In this document: one piece after another, positions 8,736 to 15,959 of the stretch
Layout: every line of letters starts with the position of its first letter
Numbering within the stretch: the stretch's first letter is position 1
Assembly (NCBI RefSeq): GCF_000455265.1
Contig: NZ_HG005140.1
Span: 40,983 to 104,982, forward strand
Source of the DNA: Paenibacillus antibioticophila
GTDB taxonomy: Bacteria > Bacillota > Bacilli > Paenibacillales > Paenibacillaceae
DNA length: 64,000 nucleotides
Direction of reading: 5' to 3'
The notes under the pieces: generated by a model
Database searches by the model: none
What the model was told of the DNA's origin: nothing
What the model saw: the letters and a program-made list of their open reading frames with translations, nothing else
Position numbers and translations under genes: made by a program

Positions 8736-10031
8736 TTATAAGTTAATAAATACCGTCTTCATCTTGCTGCTGTACTGCACATCGAGTCCGAGCCCCTTCA
8801 CGAGTAGCGCTAGAGGAACATAAGTCTTCTGTTCAGTACCTACCTTTTGCAAAAATGCCGGACTTGCTGTCTCTAATGAGATGCCGTTTGCAGTGACTGT
8901 CTTGGCGCCGATCGGAATCACAACCTCACTACCGTTATACGAAACGGTTGCCGTGCTGCTCTTGGAATCCCATTTCGAAGTGCCTCCGATTGCATCTGTA
9001 ATGTCCCGCAATACAATAAAGGTCTGACTGTTCTTCACAATCGGCTTATAGGGTGTCTGCAATTCTGCGCCACTGACAACTACTGAAAGCTCCGTCTTTC
9101 CTTTCTGGGCTTCTGTTATACGGTAGTAGCCCCAGATGGACTCCGCCATGACCTTGGCAATTGTCTCGTACCCGGATTGGTTGGGGTGCACATCTTCATT
9201 GAAAATATGCGTATAGGCCAGTTCCTTGCCAACAAACCTTTCGGCGACATGCGACGCCTTCACGGACTTGCCCTCTTGAACCAAGGCTGCAACCGCCTCA
9301 TCAACCGCCTGCGTGAAGCCGGCAGCAATCTCGCTCAGCATGACATACTGGCTCTCTCCGGCAATCTTCGGAACCGGCTGATACTGGTCTGCCAGGATAA
9401 TCTGCGCATCGGGACTAATTACGGTCAGAACGGAGAGAATTTCTTGAATGTTTGTCTTATAGACTGTCAATAATTCATATGCCGTTGTCTCTAACTGTTC
9501 TGCACTCAGACTCTTCGATTGCTCAATCAGCTGCGATACATCATTTCCGCCGATGGTGATCAGAATCGTGTCCGCTTGGGCAAGCTTGGTCCTGGTTTCC
9601 GGTATTCCGGATGCAAAGACGCTGATTCGCGGATCGGATATCTCCGGCTGGATGGTGTCTGCGGTTACCGCAACGCCCTCTTGGATAGCTTTGAGGTAAT
9701 TCAGCAGTCCGGTGCTTGTCAGTCCGAGGATACCGTAATTCGTGACTTCCGTTCTGTTATGAAACAAGGCCTGCTCCTTGATTCGGTCTACATAACCATA
9801 AACAGCAGAGGCCTCCGTCATCCCCGGCTCGTATCCTGCTGTAATGGAATCTCCAATGGCCACGATAGTCTGAAGGCTGCCTTGCTTGATTGTTGTTTGA
9901 CTTCCAGCTTCCGCAGCATTTGCTGCTGTCTCGGCAAATGACGCTGTGCCTCCGCCAGCCAGCAGGGCCAGCGACAGCATGCCTGTCAGCAACATGCGGC
10001 CTTTGCTATGGACTTTAGATTTCTTCTTCAT
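8736..10031 (-). CDS. Secreted GDSL/SGNH-family esterase with C-terminal stalk domain
   Basis: Predicted secreted protein (431 aa). Basic residues and a hydrophobic core (LLTGMLSLALLAGGGTASFAE) form a signal peptide cut near residue 33. The SGNH hydrolase domain spans about 54-310: block I VAIGDSITAGYEP (Ser62), block III TIGGNDVSQL, and block V DVHPNQSGY (Asp/His). The last 110 residues, with FIVLRDITDAIGG, SYNGSEVVIPIGAKT and YVPLALLVKGLGLDVQY, match the copper-amine-oxidase N-terminal-like domain common in secreted Paenibacillus proteins. The substrate is probably an acyl or acetyl ester, not defined. GGCGGGGAA precedes the ATG. A strong terminator separates it from the gene upstream. Confidence 0.88.
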   Translation of the reverse strand: MKKKSKVHSKGRMLLTGMLSLALLAGGGTASFAETAANAAEAGSQTTIKQGSLQTIVAIGDSITAGYEPGMTEASAVYGYVDRIKEQALFHNRTEVTNYGILGLTSTGLLNYLKAIQEGVAVTADTIQPEISDPRISVFASGIPETRTKLAQADTILITIGGNDVSQLIEQSKSLSAEQLETTAYELLTVYKTNIQEILSVLTVISPDAQIILADQYQPVPKIAGESQYVMLSEIAAGFTQAVDEAVAALVQEGKSVKASHVAERFVGKELAYTHIFNEDVHPNQSGYETIAKVMAESIWGYYRITEAQKGKTELSVVVSGAELQTPYKPIVKNSQTFIVLRDITDAIGGTSKWDSKSSTATVSYNGSEVVIPIGAKTVTANGISLETASPAFLQKVGTEQKTYVPLALLVKGLGLDVQYSSKMKTVFINL

Positions 10032-10056
10032 CAGTTCCCCGCCTCTCCTGCTGAAT

Positions 10057-10088
10057 AAAAAAGCACCCCTTCAAACCGAAAGGGGCGC
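10057..10088 (-). terminator. Rho-independent terminator
   Basis: On the minus strand GCGCCCCTT, a short loop and AAGGGGTGC are followed by TTTTTT. It lies downstream of the 87-aa protein gene and upstream of the GDSL gene. Confidence 0.85.
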
Positions 10089-10124
10089 CGTAAACAGAGT
10101 GAAATTATGACACTTCTAAGCTGT

Positions 10125-10388
10125 CTAGTTCTCTTCCTTCCTGTCTGATACACCAGCCCTCTTCAAATAACCATCATACCGCCCATCGATTTCCTTGCCC
10201 ATGCTGCGATATTTGAGGGTCTCCTCAACGATCGGATCAAGCTGGGTCTGAATCCTTACTTCATACTTGGGTGCAAGGCGGCTTCGCTCCTTCTTCCGCC
10301 GTTCTTCCTCGCTATCAACCACTTGATCCGACAGCATCTCGCTAAGCTCTCTTTCAAGCTCTTTCTCAAGATCCTTTCTGTCTTGCAT
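10125..10388 (-). CDS. Small highly charged hypothetical protein
   Basis: 87 aa, not recognised as a named family. The N-terminal half is dominated by Glu, Lys and Arg in a heptad-like pattern (DLEKELERELSEML), likely a helix or short coiled coil. The second half contains KYEVRIQTQLDPIVEETLKY. There is no signal peptide or membrane segment. A good ribosome binding site (AAAGGGG) precedes the ATG, and a strong terminator follows the stop, which supports a real gene. It probably shares a transcript with the inositol-phosphatase-like gene 24 bases upstream. Confidence 0.65.
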   Translation of the reverse strand: MQDRKDLEKELERELSEMLSDQVVDSEEERRKKERSRLAPKYEVRIQTQLDPIVEETLKYRSMGKEIDGRYDGYLKRAGVSDRKEEN

Positions 10389-10412
10389 GGCTGTATACCC
10401 CTTTCTGATCAG

Positions 10413-11270
10413 TTAATTCCCGGTTGCACCGGCAGCCTCAATGACCTCCAGCAGCTCCTGATGAATGGTGCCGTTGCTGACAATCAGATTTCTTGCGCCG
10501 ACATGGTAAGGATTCCCGGCTGTATCGGTCACCTTGCCTCCCGATTCCGCCACCATCAACGCGCCTGCCGCCGTATCCCAGGCATTGAGATTCACCTCAT
10601 AATAACCGCCGAGACGGCCTGCAGCCACGTAAGCCAAATGCAAGGCGGCCGATCCTCCGGCACGGAGACTGCGCGCCTTGCCGGATAACGCCGTTATCCC
10701 CTTAAGATTAATCGGAGCCGCCTGCCGATCCGGATTAAAGCCCACCGCAATAATACTTTCCTCCAGCCGTGCGTCTGCAGATACCCGGTTAGTATGCCCG
10801 TGCATATAAGAGCCTTTTCCCTTTTCTGCAACAAACATCTCATCACGGATCGGATCATAAATCACGCCAATAATGACTTCACCCTTGAAAGCCAGGGCGA
10901 TGGAGACGCAGAAGAACGGGAAGCCGTGCACGAAGTTGGTCGTTCCGTCCAGCGGATCAATGATCCACAAAAACTCACTGCTGCTCGCCTCTTGCCATGC
11001 AGCCGCCGAAGCCGCCGCGCCCGGGGCAACCCCCTCCTCACCCAAAATGTCATGGGAAGGAAAATGCGTCAGGATCAGCTTGCGGATCATCGCCTCAGCA
11101 CCTTTATCGACATCAGTCACCAGATCCTGCGGAGAGAATTTTTCATTAACAGCTTTAATATCTCCCAATCGGCTCTTGATCCATTCCCCGGCTTTGGCGG
11201 CGCAATTAATGGCCACCGCAAGCGGGTTTTTACTGCCTACCACATAGGGAGTAACAGGTTTTGATTCCAC
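10413..11270 (-). CDS. Inositol monophosphatase family protein
   Basis: Cytosolic Mg-dependent phosphatase (285 aa) of the IMPase/FIG superfamily. The metal-binding motifs are present: GEEG (first Glu), WIIDPLDGTTNFVHG (Asp-Pro-Leu-Asp-Gly-Thr) and the late NAWDTAAGALMVAESGG. Such proteins act on inositol phosphate, 3'-phosphoadenosine-5'-phosphate or sugar phosphates; sequence alone does not decide. The start is the GTG at 11270, with AAGGT about 11 bases upstream. FabI lies upstream on the same strand, 46 bases away. Confidence 0.87.
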   Translation of the reverse strand: MESKPVTPYVVGSKNPLAVAINCAAKAGEWIKSRLGDIKAVNEKFSPQDLVTDVDKGAEAMIRKLILTHFPSHDILGEEGVAPGAAASAAAWQEASSSEFLWIIDPLDGTTNFVHGFPFFCVSIALAFKGEVIIGVIYDPIRDEMFVAEKGKGSYMHGHTNRVSADARLEESIIAVGFNPDRQAAPINLKGITALSGKARSLRAGGSAALHLAYVAAGRLGGYYEVNLNAWDTAAGALMVAESGGKVTDTAGNPYHVGARNLIVSNGTIHQELLEVIEAAGATGN

Positions 11271-11316
11271 AGCTATTCACTACCTTCATCATAATTTAAA
11301 GCAAGGGAACAACAGG

Positions 11317-12087
11317 TTAAGCTCCTATAAAATTATAACCACCGTCTACATAGATTACTTCACCGGTAATTCCGCGGGACAAGTGACTGATCAGGAACAT
11401 CGCGGTATCTCCGACTTCAGCAGTTTCCGTCGTTCTCCGAAGCGGAGCCTTCTCTTCAACCTGCTTCAAAATGGAATTGAAATCACTGATCCCCTTCGCT
11501 GCCAGCGTCCGGATCGGTCCTGCCGAGACGGCGTTCACACGGATATTCCGTGGTCCCAGGTCATTGGCGAGATACCGGACGGATGCCTCCAGCGCCGCCT
11601 TGGCTACGCCCATAACATTATAATTACGCATGACACGTTCCGAACCCAGGTAAGTCATGGTCATGATGCTTCCGCCTTCGGTCATCAGCTTCGACAGGCG
11701 CTGAGATACAGCAACCAGCGAATAGGCGCTGATATCATGCGCAAGCGCAAAGCCTTCGCGGGAGGTATCCACGAACTCTCCGGAAAGGTCCTCCGCCTTG
11801 GCGAATGCGATACTGTGCACTAAGCCATGGAGTATGCCGAACTCAGCAGACAGCAGCTCCGCCAGCTTGTCGATATCCTCATCGACCGTCACGTTGCACG
11901 GTACAAGCAGCGAGCCCGGAATCGTCTCGGCCAGCTTGCGCACCCGTCCCTCGACTCTTTCATTCTCATATGTAAAGGCAAGACGTGCTCCTTGAGCCGC
12001 CAGACTCTGTGCAATCGCCCAAGCGATACTCCGATCATTGGCAACGCCCATGACAACTACATTTTTACCGTTCAACAAATCTCCCAT
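11317..12087 (-). CDS. fabI: Enoyl-ACP reductase FabI
   Basis: NADH-dependent enoyl-[acyl-carrier-protein] reductase (256 aa), last step of each fatty acid elongation cycle. It has the short-chain dehydrogenase fold with the atypical nucleotide motif GVANDRSIAWAIA near the N-terminus and the FabI catalytic pair Tyr-x6-Lys in NYNVMGVAKAAL. GPIRTLAAKGI and a C-terminal GITGEVIYVDGGYNF follow. I placed the start at the ATG at 12087, because AAGGAGG lies 10 bases before it and the length then fits the family; an upstream in-frame extension to 12126 lacks support. No FapR-like operator was seen upstream. Confidence 0.95.
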   Translation of the reverse strand: MGDLLNGKNVVVMGVANDRSIAWAIAQSLAAQGARLAFTYENERVEGRVRKLAETIPGSLLVPCNVTVDEDIDKLAELLSAEFGILHGLVHSIAFAKAEDLSGEFVDTSREGFALAHDISAYSLVAVSQRLSKLMTEGGSIMTMTYLGSERVMRNYNVMGVAKAALEASVRYLANDLGPRNIRVNAVSAGPIRTLAAKGISDFNSILKQVEEKAPLRRTTETAEVGDTAMFLISHLSRGITGEVIYVDGGYNFIGA

Positions 12088-12200
12088 ACAGATATAGCCT
12101 CCTTCATATACTAGAGGATGCATCACAGCACCCTGCTACGTTTTGTTCAACTTACCTTAATTATCCTGAAATATCAACCCTGCCGCAAGTAAATACTACA

Positions 12201-12250
12201 GTACACTGCACACTTATGCCTTTTCTACGTCGCCTTTCAATTCAACTTAA
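12201..12250. repeat. Right-half fragment of the dispersed palindromic element
   Basis: CTGCACACTTATGCCTTTTC, ACGTCGCCTTTCA and the end TTCAACTTAA match the right half of copy A. The left half is largely lost; only GTTCAACTTA at 12144-12153 recalls it. The end overlaps the stop region of uvsE, so the insertion may have supplied the last codons or the terminator of that gene. Confidence 0.6.
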
Positions 12251-13248
12251 GGCATGATCTCCACTGAAGCCTGATCCAGGATGCGCACGCCGTCCCCCTG
12301 GTAACGGGCCAAATCCTCCATAAGCGCAAACAGCGCACCATCCTTCAGCTTGGCCTCAAGCATTACATCCATTCGCTCCGTTATGCCGGCAATACTGCGA
12401 AGAAATTCAAGCAAAGGAGCGGCTATCACATGATCGGCGTGGTCGCGCGGGTCACTCGCACTCTTCGGACTCGACGCATGAATCTTGGGCGGCAACGGAT
12501 CATTCTCCGAAGAATCCGCCTGAGCGAGCGGACCGGACCAGGTCTTTAAAATCCGGGGCCACAGCTCTGACGGCAGCTCTCCTTCATTGTTCACCCATTG
12601 ATGATGGATATCCAGCACCATCGGAAGCCCCAGAACCTCGCAAATTTCCAGCGTTTCCCGAGCATTAAAGGTTTTATCGTCGTTCTCCAATGTCAGCCGT
12701 TTACGGTAGCTCTCAGGGAGATCCGATATATGGCTAATGAAGCGTTCTGCCGCCGAGCGCTTGTCTCCATAAGCACCGCCCACATGGATATTATTCTTGG
12801 ACCTGCCATCCAGCCCCATCGCATCCAGCATCGAGATGTGATAGCCCAGATCCCGGATCGAACTCTGAAGCACCTCCGGACGCGGCGTACTGAATACGGT
12901 AAAATGATCCGGATGAAATGACACCCTCATTTCATGCTTGCGAACGAAATCCCCGATCTGTGCAAAAGGCTCCCGGAGGGCAGCATAAGGATTCCAATCC
13001 GCAAGCGCACTATGCGTGGCCAGCGGAATCAGCTTCGAGGAGAAGCGGTACACCTTAATATCGCTCGCCGCATTATGACGCAGCAGCCTGAGCGTATTAT
13101 GAAGATTCTCTGCCCCGAGAGCCTCCAATCGGCGAATCGCAGCCTCTCGATCGAGCAGACCGCTAAAGGTCTTGTAGGTCATTGTTCTTGATGGCGATGC
13201 TTTCTCTACGACCGTCGACATCGCGACATAGCCGAATCGGACAATCAT
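12247..13248 (-). CDS. uvsE: UV DNA damage endonuclease UvsE
   Basis: UV damage endonuclease (UVDE, 333 aa), a TIM-barrel metalloenzyme that nicks DNA 5' of UV photoproducts in an alternative excision repair path. It opens with the family N-terminus MIVRFGYVAMS and contains MRVSFHPDHFTVFSTP, NNIHVGGAYGDK, LTLENDDKTF, MVLDIHHQWVNN, KIHASSPKS and MLEAKLKD, which carry the His/Glu/Asp metal ligands. GGAGGG lies just before the ATG, which overlaps the stop of the upstream small gene (ATGA). It is third in a ddl-small gene-uvsE operon. Confidence 0.93.
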   Translation of the reverse strand: MIVRFGYVAMSTVVEKASPSRTMTYKTFSGLLDREAAIRRLEALGAENLHNTLRLLRHNAASDIKVYRFSSKLIPLATHSALADWNPYAALREPFAQIGDFVRKHEMRVSFHPDHFTVFSTPRPEVLQSSIRDLGYHISMLDAMGLDGRSKNNIHVGGAYGDKRSAAERFISHISDLPESYRKRLTLENDDKTFNARETLEICEVLGLPMVLDIHHQWVNNEGELPSELWPRILKTWSGPLAQADSSENDPLPPKIHASSPKSASDPRDHADHVIAAPLLEFLRSIAGITERMDVMLEAKLKDGALFALMEDLARYQGDGVRILDQASVEIMP

Positions 13249-13568
13249 TTGCCCTCCGCGTCTCCAAAGAACATTTCATAAGCAAGATCGGTCTGAATTT
13301 TGGACTCTTCCTCGGTCAGCAGCCGGACAAGCTGCAGTTCCACCGAGGTAACTTCCTCTCCATTGAAGTTAATCTCCGCCACACTGGCAGTTATTTTGAC
13401 GATAGCTACCGCCTTGTTTTCCGGCGTATAAGCAATGACCTTCTGGCCGGTGGGAAATACGCGCAGCCCGGTTTTGAGCATTTTACCGCGTCCATACTCA
13501 AGAAGCTCGTACAGCTCTTGCTCATTTTTGAATTTACATACTGAATTGAATTCTGTTTGAAAGCCCAT
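13245..13568 (-). CDS. Conserved small protein of unknown function (possibly DUF2584)
   Basis: 107 aa from the ATG at 13568 (MGFQTEFN...). A possible upstream start at 13607 lies inside ddl and has no ribosome binding site. It is a soluble mixed alpha/beta protein with repeated short beta stretches (KVIAYTPENKAVAIVKITAS, AEINFNGEEVTSVELQLV) and a conserved-looking end (ESKIQTDLAYEMFFG). From memory it resembles a small Bacillales family of unknown function; I am not sure of the name. It starts 22 bases after ddl and its stop overlaps the uvsE start, so the three genes are co-translated. A role with UvsE or Ddl is not evident. Confidence 0.7.
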   Translation of the reverse strand: MGFQTEFNSVCKFKNEQELYELLEYGRGKMLKTGLRVFPTGQKVIAYTPENKAVAIVKITASVAEINFNGEEVTSVELQLVRLLTEEESKIQTDLAYEMFFGDAEGK

Positions 13569-13590
13569 AAGCTCATCCGCCTTTCCAGAA

Positions 13591-14685
13591 TTAGATGCCG
13601 TTCTCAAAGTTCAGGTTCTGCTTTGCTTCAAACCGCTCGAGTCCAAGCCCGATCAATCGGTCCAAAAGCGCTTCATAGGACACGCCAGTTTCGCGCCACA
13701 AGAGCGGATACATGCTGTACGGCGTAAAGCCTGGCATGGTGTTCACTTCATTGATCCAGATGGTGTTGTCGGATTTCTTCACAAAAAAGTCCGCCCGGCA
13801 CAAGCCATTGCCTGCAATGGCTTTAAAGGCCTGAACGCCCACCTCGCGAATCCGGTCAGCCAGTTCCGTGTCGATTTGCGCCGGAATAATCATCTGTGAC
13901 TTGCCGTCGGAGTACTTGGCTGAATAATCATAGTATTCACTGGAGGAGACAATCTCTCCCGGAACGGAAGCAAGCGGTTCGTCGTTGCCCAGGATTCCGA
14001 CTTCAACCTCGCGGGCATCCACGAATTCCTCCACAATAACCTTCACATCGTAGCGAAGTGCGAACGTAATCGCTTGAACAAGCTCGTCCCGGGTCTTGGC
14101 TTTGGAGATGCCAACGCTGGATCCCAGATTGGCCGGCTTAACGAAGCAAGGATACCCCAGCTTCTCTTCGATTCCATGTACAAGAACCTCTTGTCTGCTC
14201 TCCCATTCCGAAGCGGTGAAATAGCAGTATTTACATTGCTCGAGACCCGCTTCGGCAAACAGCTTCTTCATGATGACCTTGTCCATCCCAGCTGCCGAGG
14301 CTAATACGCCTGCTCCGACATAAGGCAAATTGGCCATTTCGAACAGGCCTTGAATCGTTCCGTCTTCTCCATTCGTCCCATGGAGCAAGGGGAAGGCTAT
14401 ATCGATTGCCCGCTCCCCGGAGGTTAAGCCCTGGAAAAGCATCTGAACCGCGGCTCCTGTATCGTCCGCCCCGTTAGCAAGCTCCAGTTGATCAAGGGCT
14501 CGGAAAGGGGCTGTCATTGTCTGACCCACTTTCCAGGTTCCTTGCTTGGTAATATAGAAAGGAATAATCTCGTATTTATCGTAATCAAAAGCTTTGGACA
14601 CCGCAAAGGCGGTCTGCAGCGATACCTCGTGTTCCCCCGACTTCCCGCCGTAAATCAAACCTACCGTCAATTTTTCCTGTCCCAT
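13591..14685 (-). CDS. ddl: D-alanine--D-alanine ligase
   Basis: ATP-grasp ligase (364 aa) making the D-Ala-D-Ala dipeptide for peptidoglycan. Visible motifs are GGKSGEHEVSL at the N-terminus, FPLLHGTNGEDGTIQG, the glycine-rich loop PANLGSSVGISKAK, and the C-terminal CRADFFVKKS with WINEVNTMPGFTPYSMYPLLW (metal and D-Ala binding). The ATG at 14685 follows AGAGG by six bases. No vanA-type features are seen, and the YSMYPLLW context fits a normal D-Ala ligase. It is first in the operon with the small protein and uvsE. Confidence 0.95.
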   Translation of the reverse strand: MGQEKLTVGLIYGGKSGEHEVSLQTAFAVSKAFDYDKYEIIPFYITKQGTWKVGQTMTAPFRALDQLELANGADDTGAAVQMLFQGLTSGERAIDIAFPLLHGTNGEDGTIQGLFEMANLPYVGAGVLASAAGMDKVIMKKLFAEAGLEQCKYCYFTASEWESRQEVLVHGIEEKLGYPCFVKPANLGSSVGISKAKTRDELVQAITFALRYDVKVIVEEFVDAREVEVGILGNDEPLASVPGEIVSSSEYYDYSAKYSDGKSQMIIPAQIDTELADRIREVGVQAFKAIAGNGLCRADFFVKKSDNTIWINEVNTMPGFTPYSMYPLLWRETGVSYEALLDRLIGLGLERFEAKQNLNFENGI

Positions 14686-14716
14686 GCGCAACCTCTTTTC
14701 ATCAATTTAAAAATTA

Positions 14717-14737
14717 AGAAAAAAACGGCTTACGCCG
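14717..14737 (-). terminator. Rho-independent terminator of the amidase-domain gene
   Basis: On the minus strand the stem CGGC-GTAA-GCCG is followed by TTTTTTT. It is placed just after the stop codon at 14752. Confidence 0.7.
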
Positions 14738-14751
14738 CTCTTTTATCCTGC

Positions 14752-15738
14752 TCAGAACCGGTCAACAATATGGAAAAAGCGATATACCGTGTTGTCGCTC
14801 CATGCATAGGAATCCCGGTAATCCCAGTACCGATGCTTACTTGGTACAGTATGAGCATTCACCAACGGCATTCCGCCGGCATCAAAAGCCGTTACAATTG
14901 TGCTGTGCTGAAAAGCGCCATTGCCATCCCAGTCGTAGACGATGACGTCGCCAAGTTCAAGCTGTTCCGGCCTATCAACAGGCTCGGCTAAACCCGATTT
15001 GCCGCTCAAATAACGTTCCAGTGCATTGGAGACTGCCCAACTGTAGCTCCAGGCTTCCTTCCCGCCGACATAACCTTTGTACCACCAGCCTGAATCTCTT
15101 TTTCCAGTATAATTTATTGGCGCTCCACCTGCAAAGAGGCACTGGGAGATATAGTTGGTGCAATCAACCTCAAATGCGGCGAATTGCGGATTAAAGTCGT
15201 CCCACCAGCGATCTGCATACAACACGGCATCCTGTCTCCGGTAAGGGGTGCTGCGGAAGCCGCTTTTCAACAGCTCCCGGTTTAAATAAGGCTTGGCCCC
15301 GGCACCGGACTTGGCCGACTCCGCGGCGGCGTCGGAATTTCGGGGAGCGCTCCGCTCCGGAATGGGCTGAAGCACTCGTGCCACCATCCAATCGCCATCT
15401 TCGTGTTGAAGCGTCAGGCGCTGCTTATGGATCACTTCCTCCCGATGCTGCACCCCTCCACGCTCATAATCGGTTTTTCTTAACAGTTGGAGTTCAACCT
15501 CTACTTCTCCCTCTCTATGTTCAATCTCACGGAGCAGCTTTGCTCTCGTCTCACAGCGAAGAGGAACGGCTTTACGTTCGCTATACCAATCCGCCAGCCT
15601 GCGCTTTCGTTCTCCCAGCCTAAGCAAGTAATCCAGATCCGTAACGATCCCTTCCTCTACGCGGCTCCCGAAGTCAATTTCGTCCTGATTTTGCTGGTTC
15701 ACATACTGAGACAACGCCCTCATCCAATCCTCTGCCAT
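14752..15738 (-). CDS. Putative amidase-domain protein (Amidase_6 type)
   Basis: 328 aa from the ATG at 15738, which is preceded by AGGAGG. No signal peptide is obvious. The N-terminal 150 residues form a charged helical region (RKRRLADWYSERKAVPLRCETRAKLLREIEHREGEVEVELQL). The C-terminal domain starts with YRRQDAVLYADRWWDDFNP and has the nucleophile in FEVDCTNYISQCLFAGGAP, then SWAVSNALERYL, GDVIVYDWDG, and the His in FQHSTIVTAF. This is the NlpC-like fold called Amidase_6, common in spore-formers. The substrate is probably a peptide or amide bond of the cell wall or spore; not proven. It diverges from acnA. Confidence 0.82.
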   Translation of the reverse strand: MAEDWMRALSQYVNQQNQDEIDFGSRVEEGIVTDLDYLLRLGERKRRLADWYSERKAVPLRCETRAKLLREIEHREGEVEVELQLLRKTDYERGGVQHREEVIHKQRLTLQHEDGDWMVARVLQPIPERSAPRNSDAAAESAKSGAGAKPYLNRELLKSGFRSTPYRRQDAVLYADRWWDDFNPQFAAFEVDCTNYISQCLFAGGAPINYTGKRDSGWWYKGYVGGKEAWSYSWAVSNALERYLSGKSGLAEPVDRPEQLELGDVIVYDWDGNGAFQHSTIVTAFDAGGMPLVNAHTVPSKHRYWDYRDSYAWSDNTVYRFFHIVDRF

Positions 15739-15872
15739 CGTCCTGACCTCCTTTAAAATAAACCTGGAGCCTGATGCACCGTTCATGAAGTCCATTGCAA
15801 CTAATATATGAAACAGGGCCGGCAAGTATGTTTGGAGAGACTGAACACAGCATATTCTAAGGCAAAAAACAC

Positions 15873-15901
15873 TTTACTAGCCGTCTGGCGACAGGTATAC
15901 T
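15873..15901 (+). promoter_or_regulatory. Predicted sigma-A promoter of aconitase
   Basis: TTTACT (15873-15878) and TATACT (15896-15901) are separated by 17 bases. Transcription would start near 15908, leaving a leader of about 50 bases that contains the palindrome at 15927. Confidence 0.65.
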
Positions 15902-15926
15902 TAATTTAATGAGTTTTTTGAAATCA

Positions 15927-15945
15927 TGTTTCACAGAGTGAAACA
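15927..15945 (+). promoter_or_regulatory. 19-bp perfect palindrome before the acnA ribosome binding site
   Basis: TGTTTCAC-AGA-GTGAAACA. The last bases touch the AAGGAGG ribosome binding site. The same GTTTCAC-N3-GTGAAAC core occurs before the iclR gene at 31266. As DNA it fits an IclR-type operator placed as a roadblock; as RNA it would fold into an 8-bp hairpin right before the ribosome site. The role is inferred. Confidence 0.7.
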
Positions 15946-15959
15946 AGGAGGTTCGTTTC

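Noticed and set aside
12088..12246. FapR operator before fabI
   Set aside because: No TTAGTACC-type palindrome is present in the upstream region.
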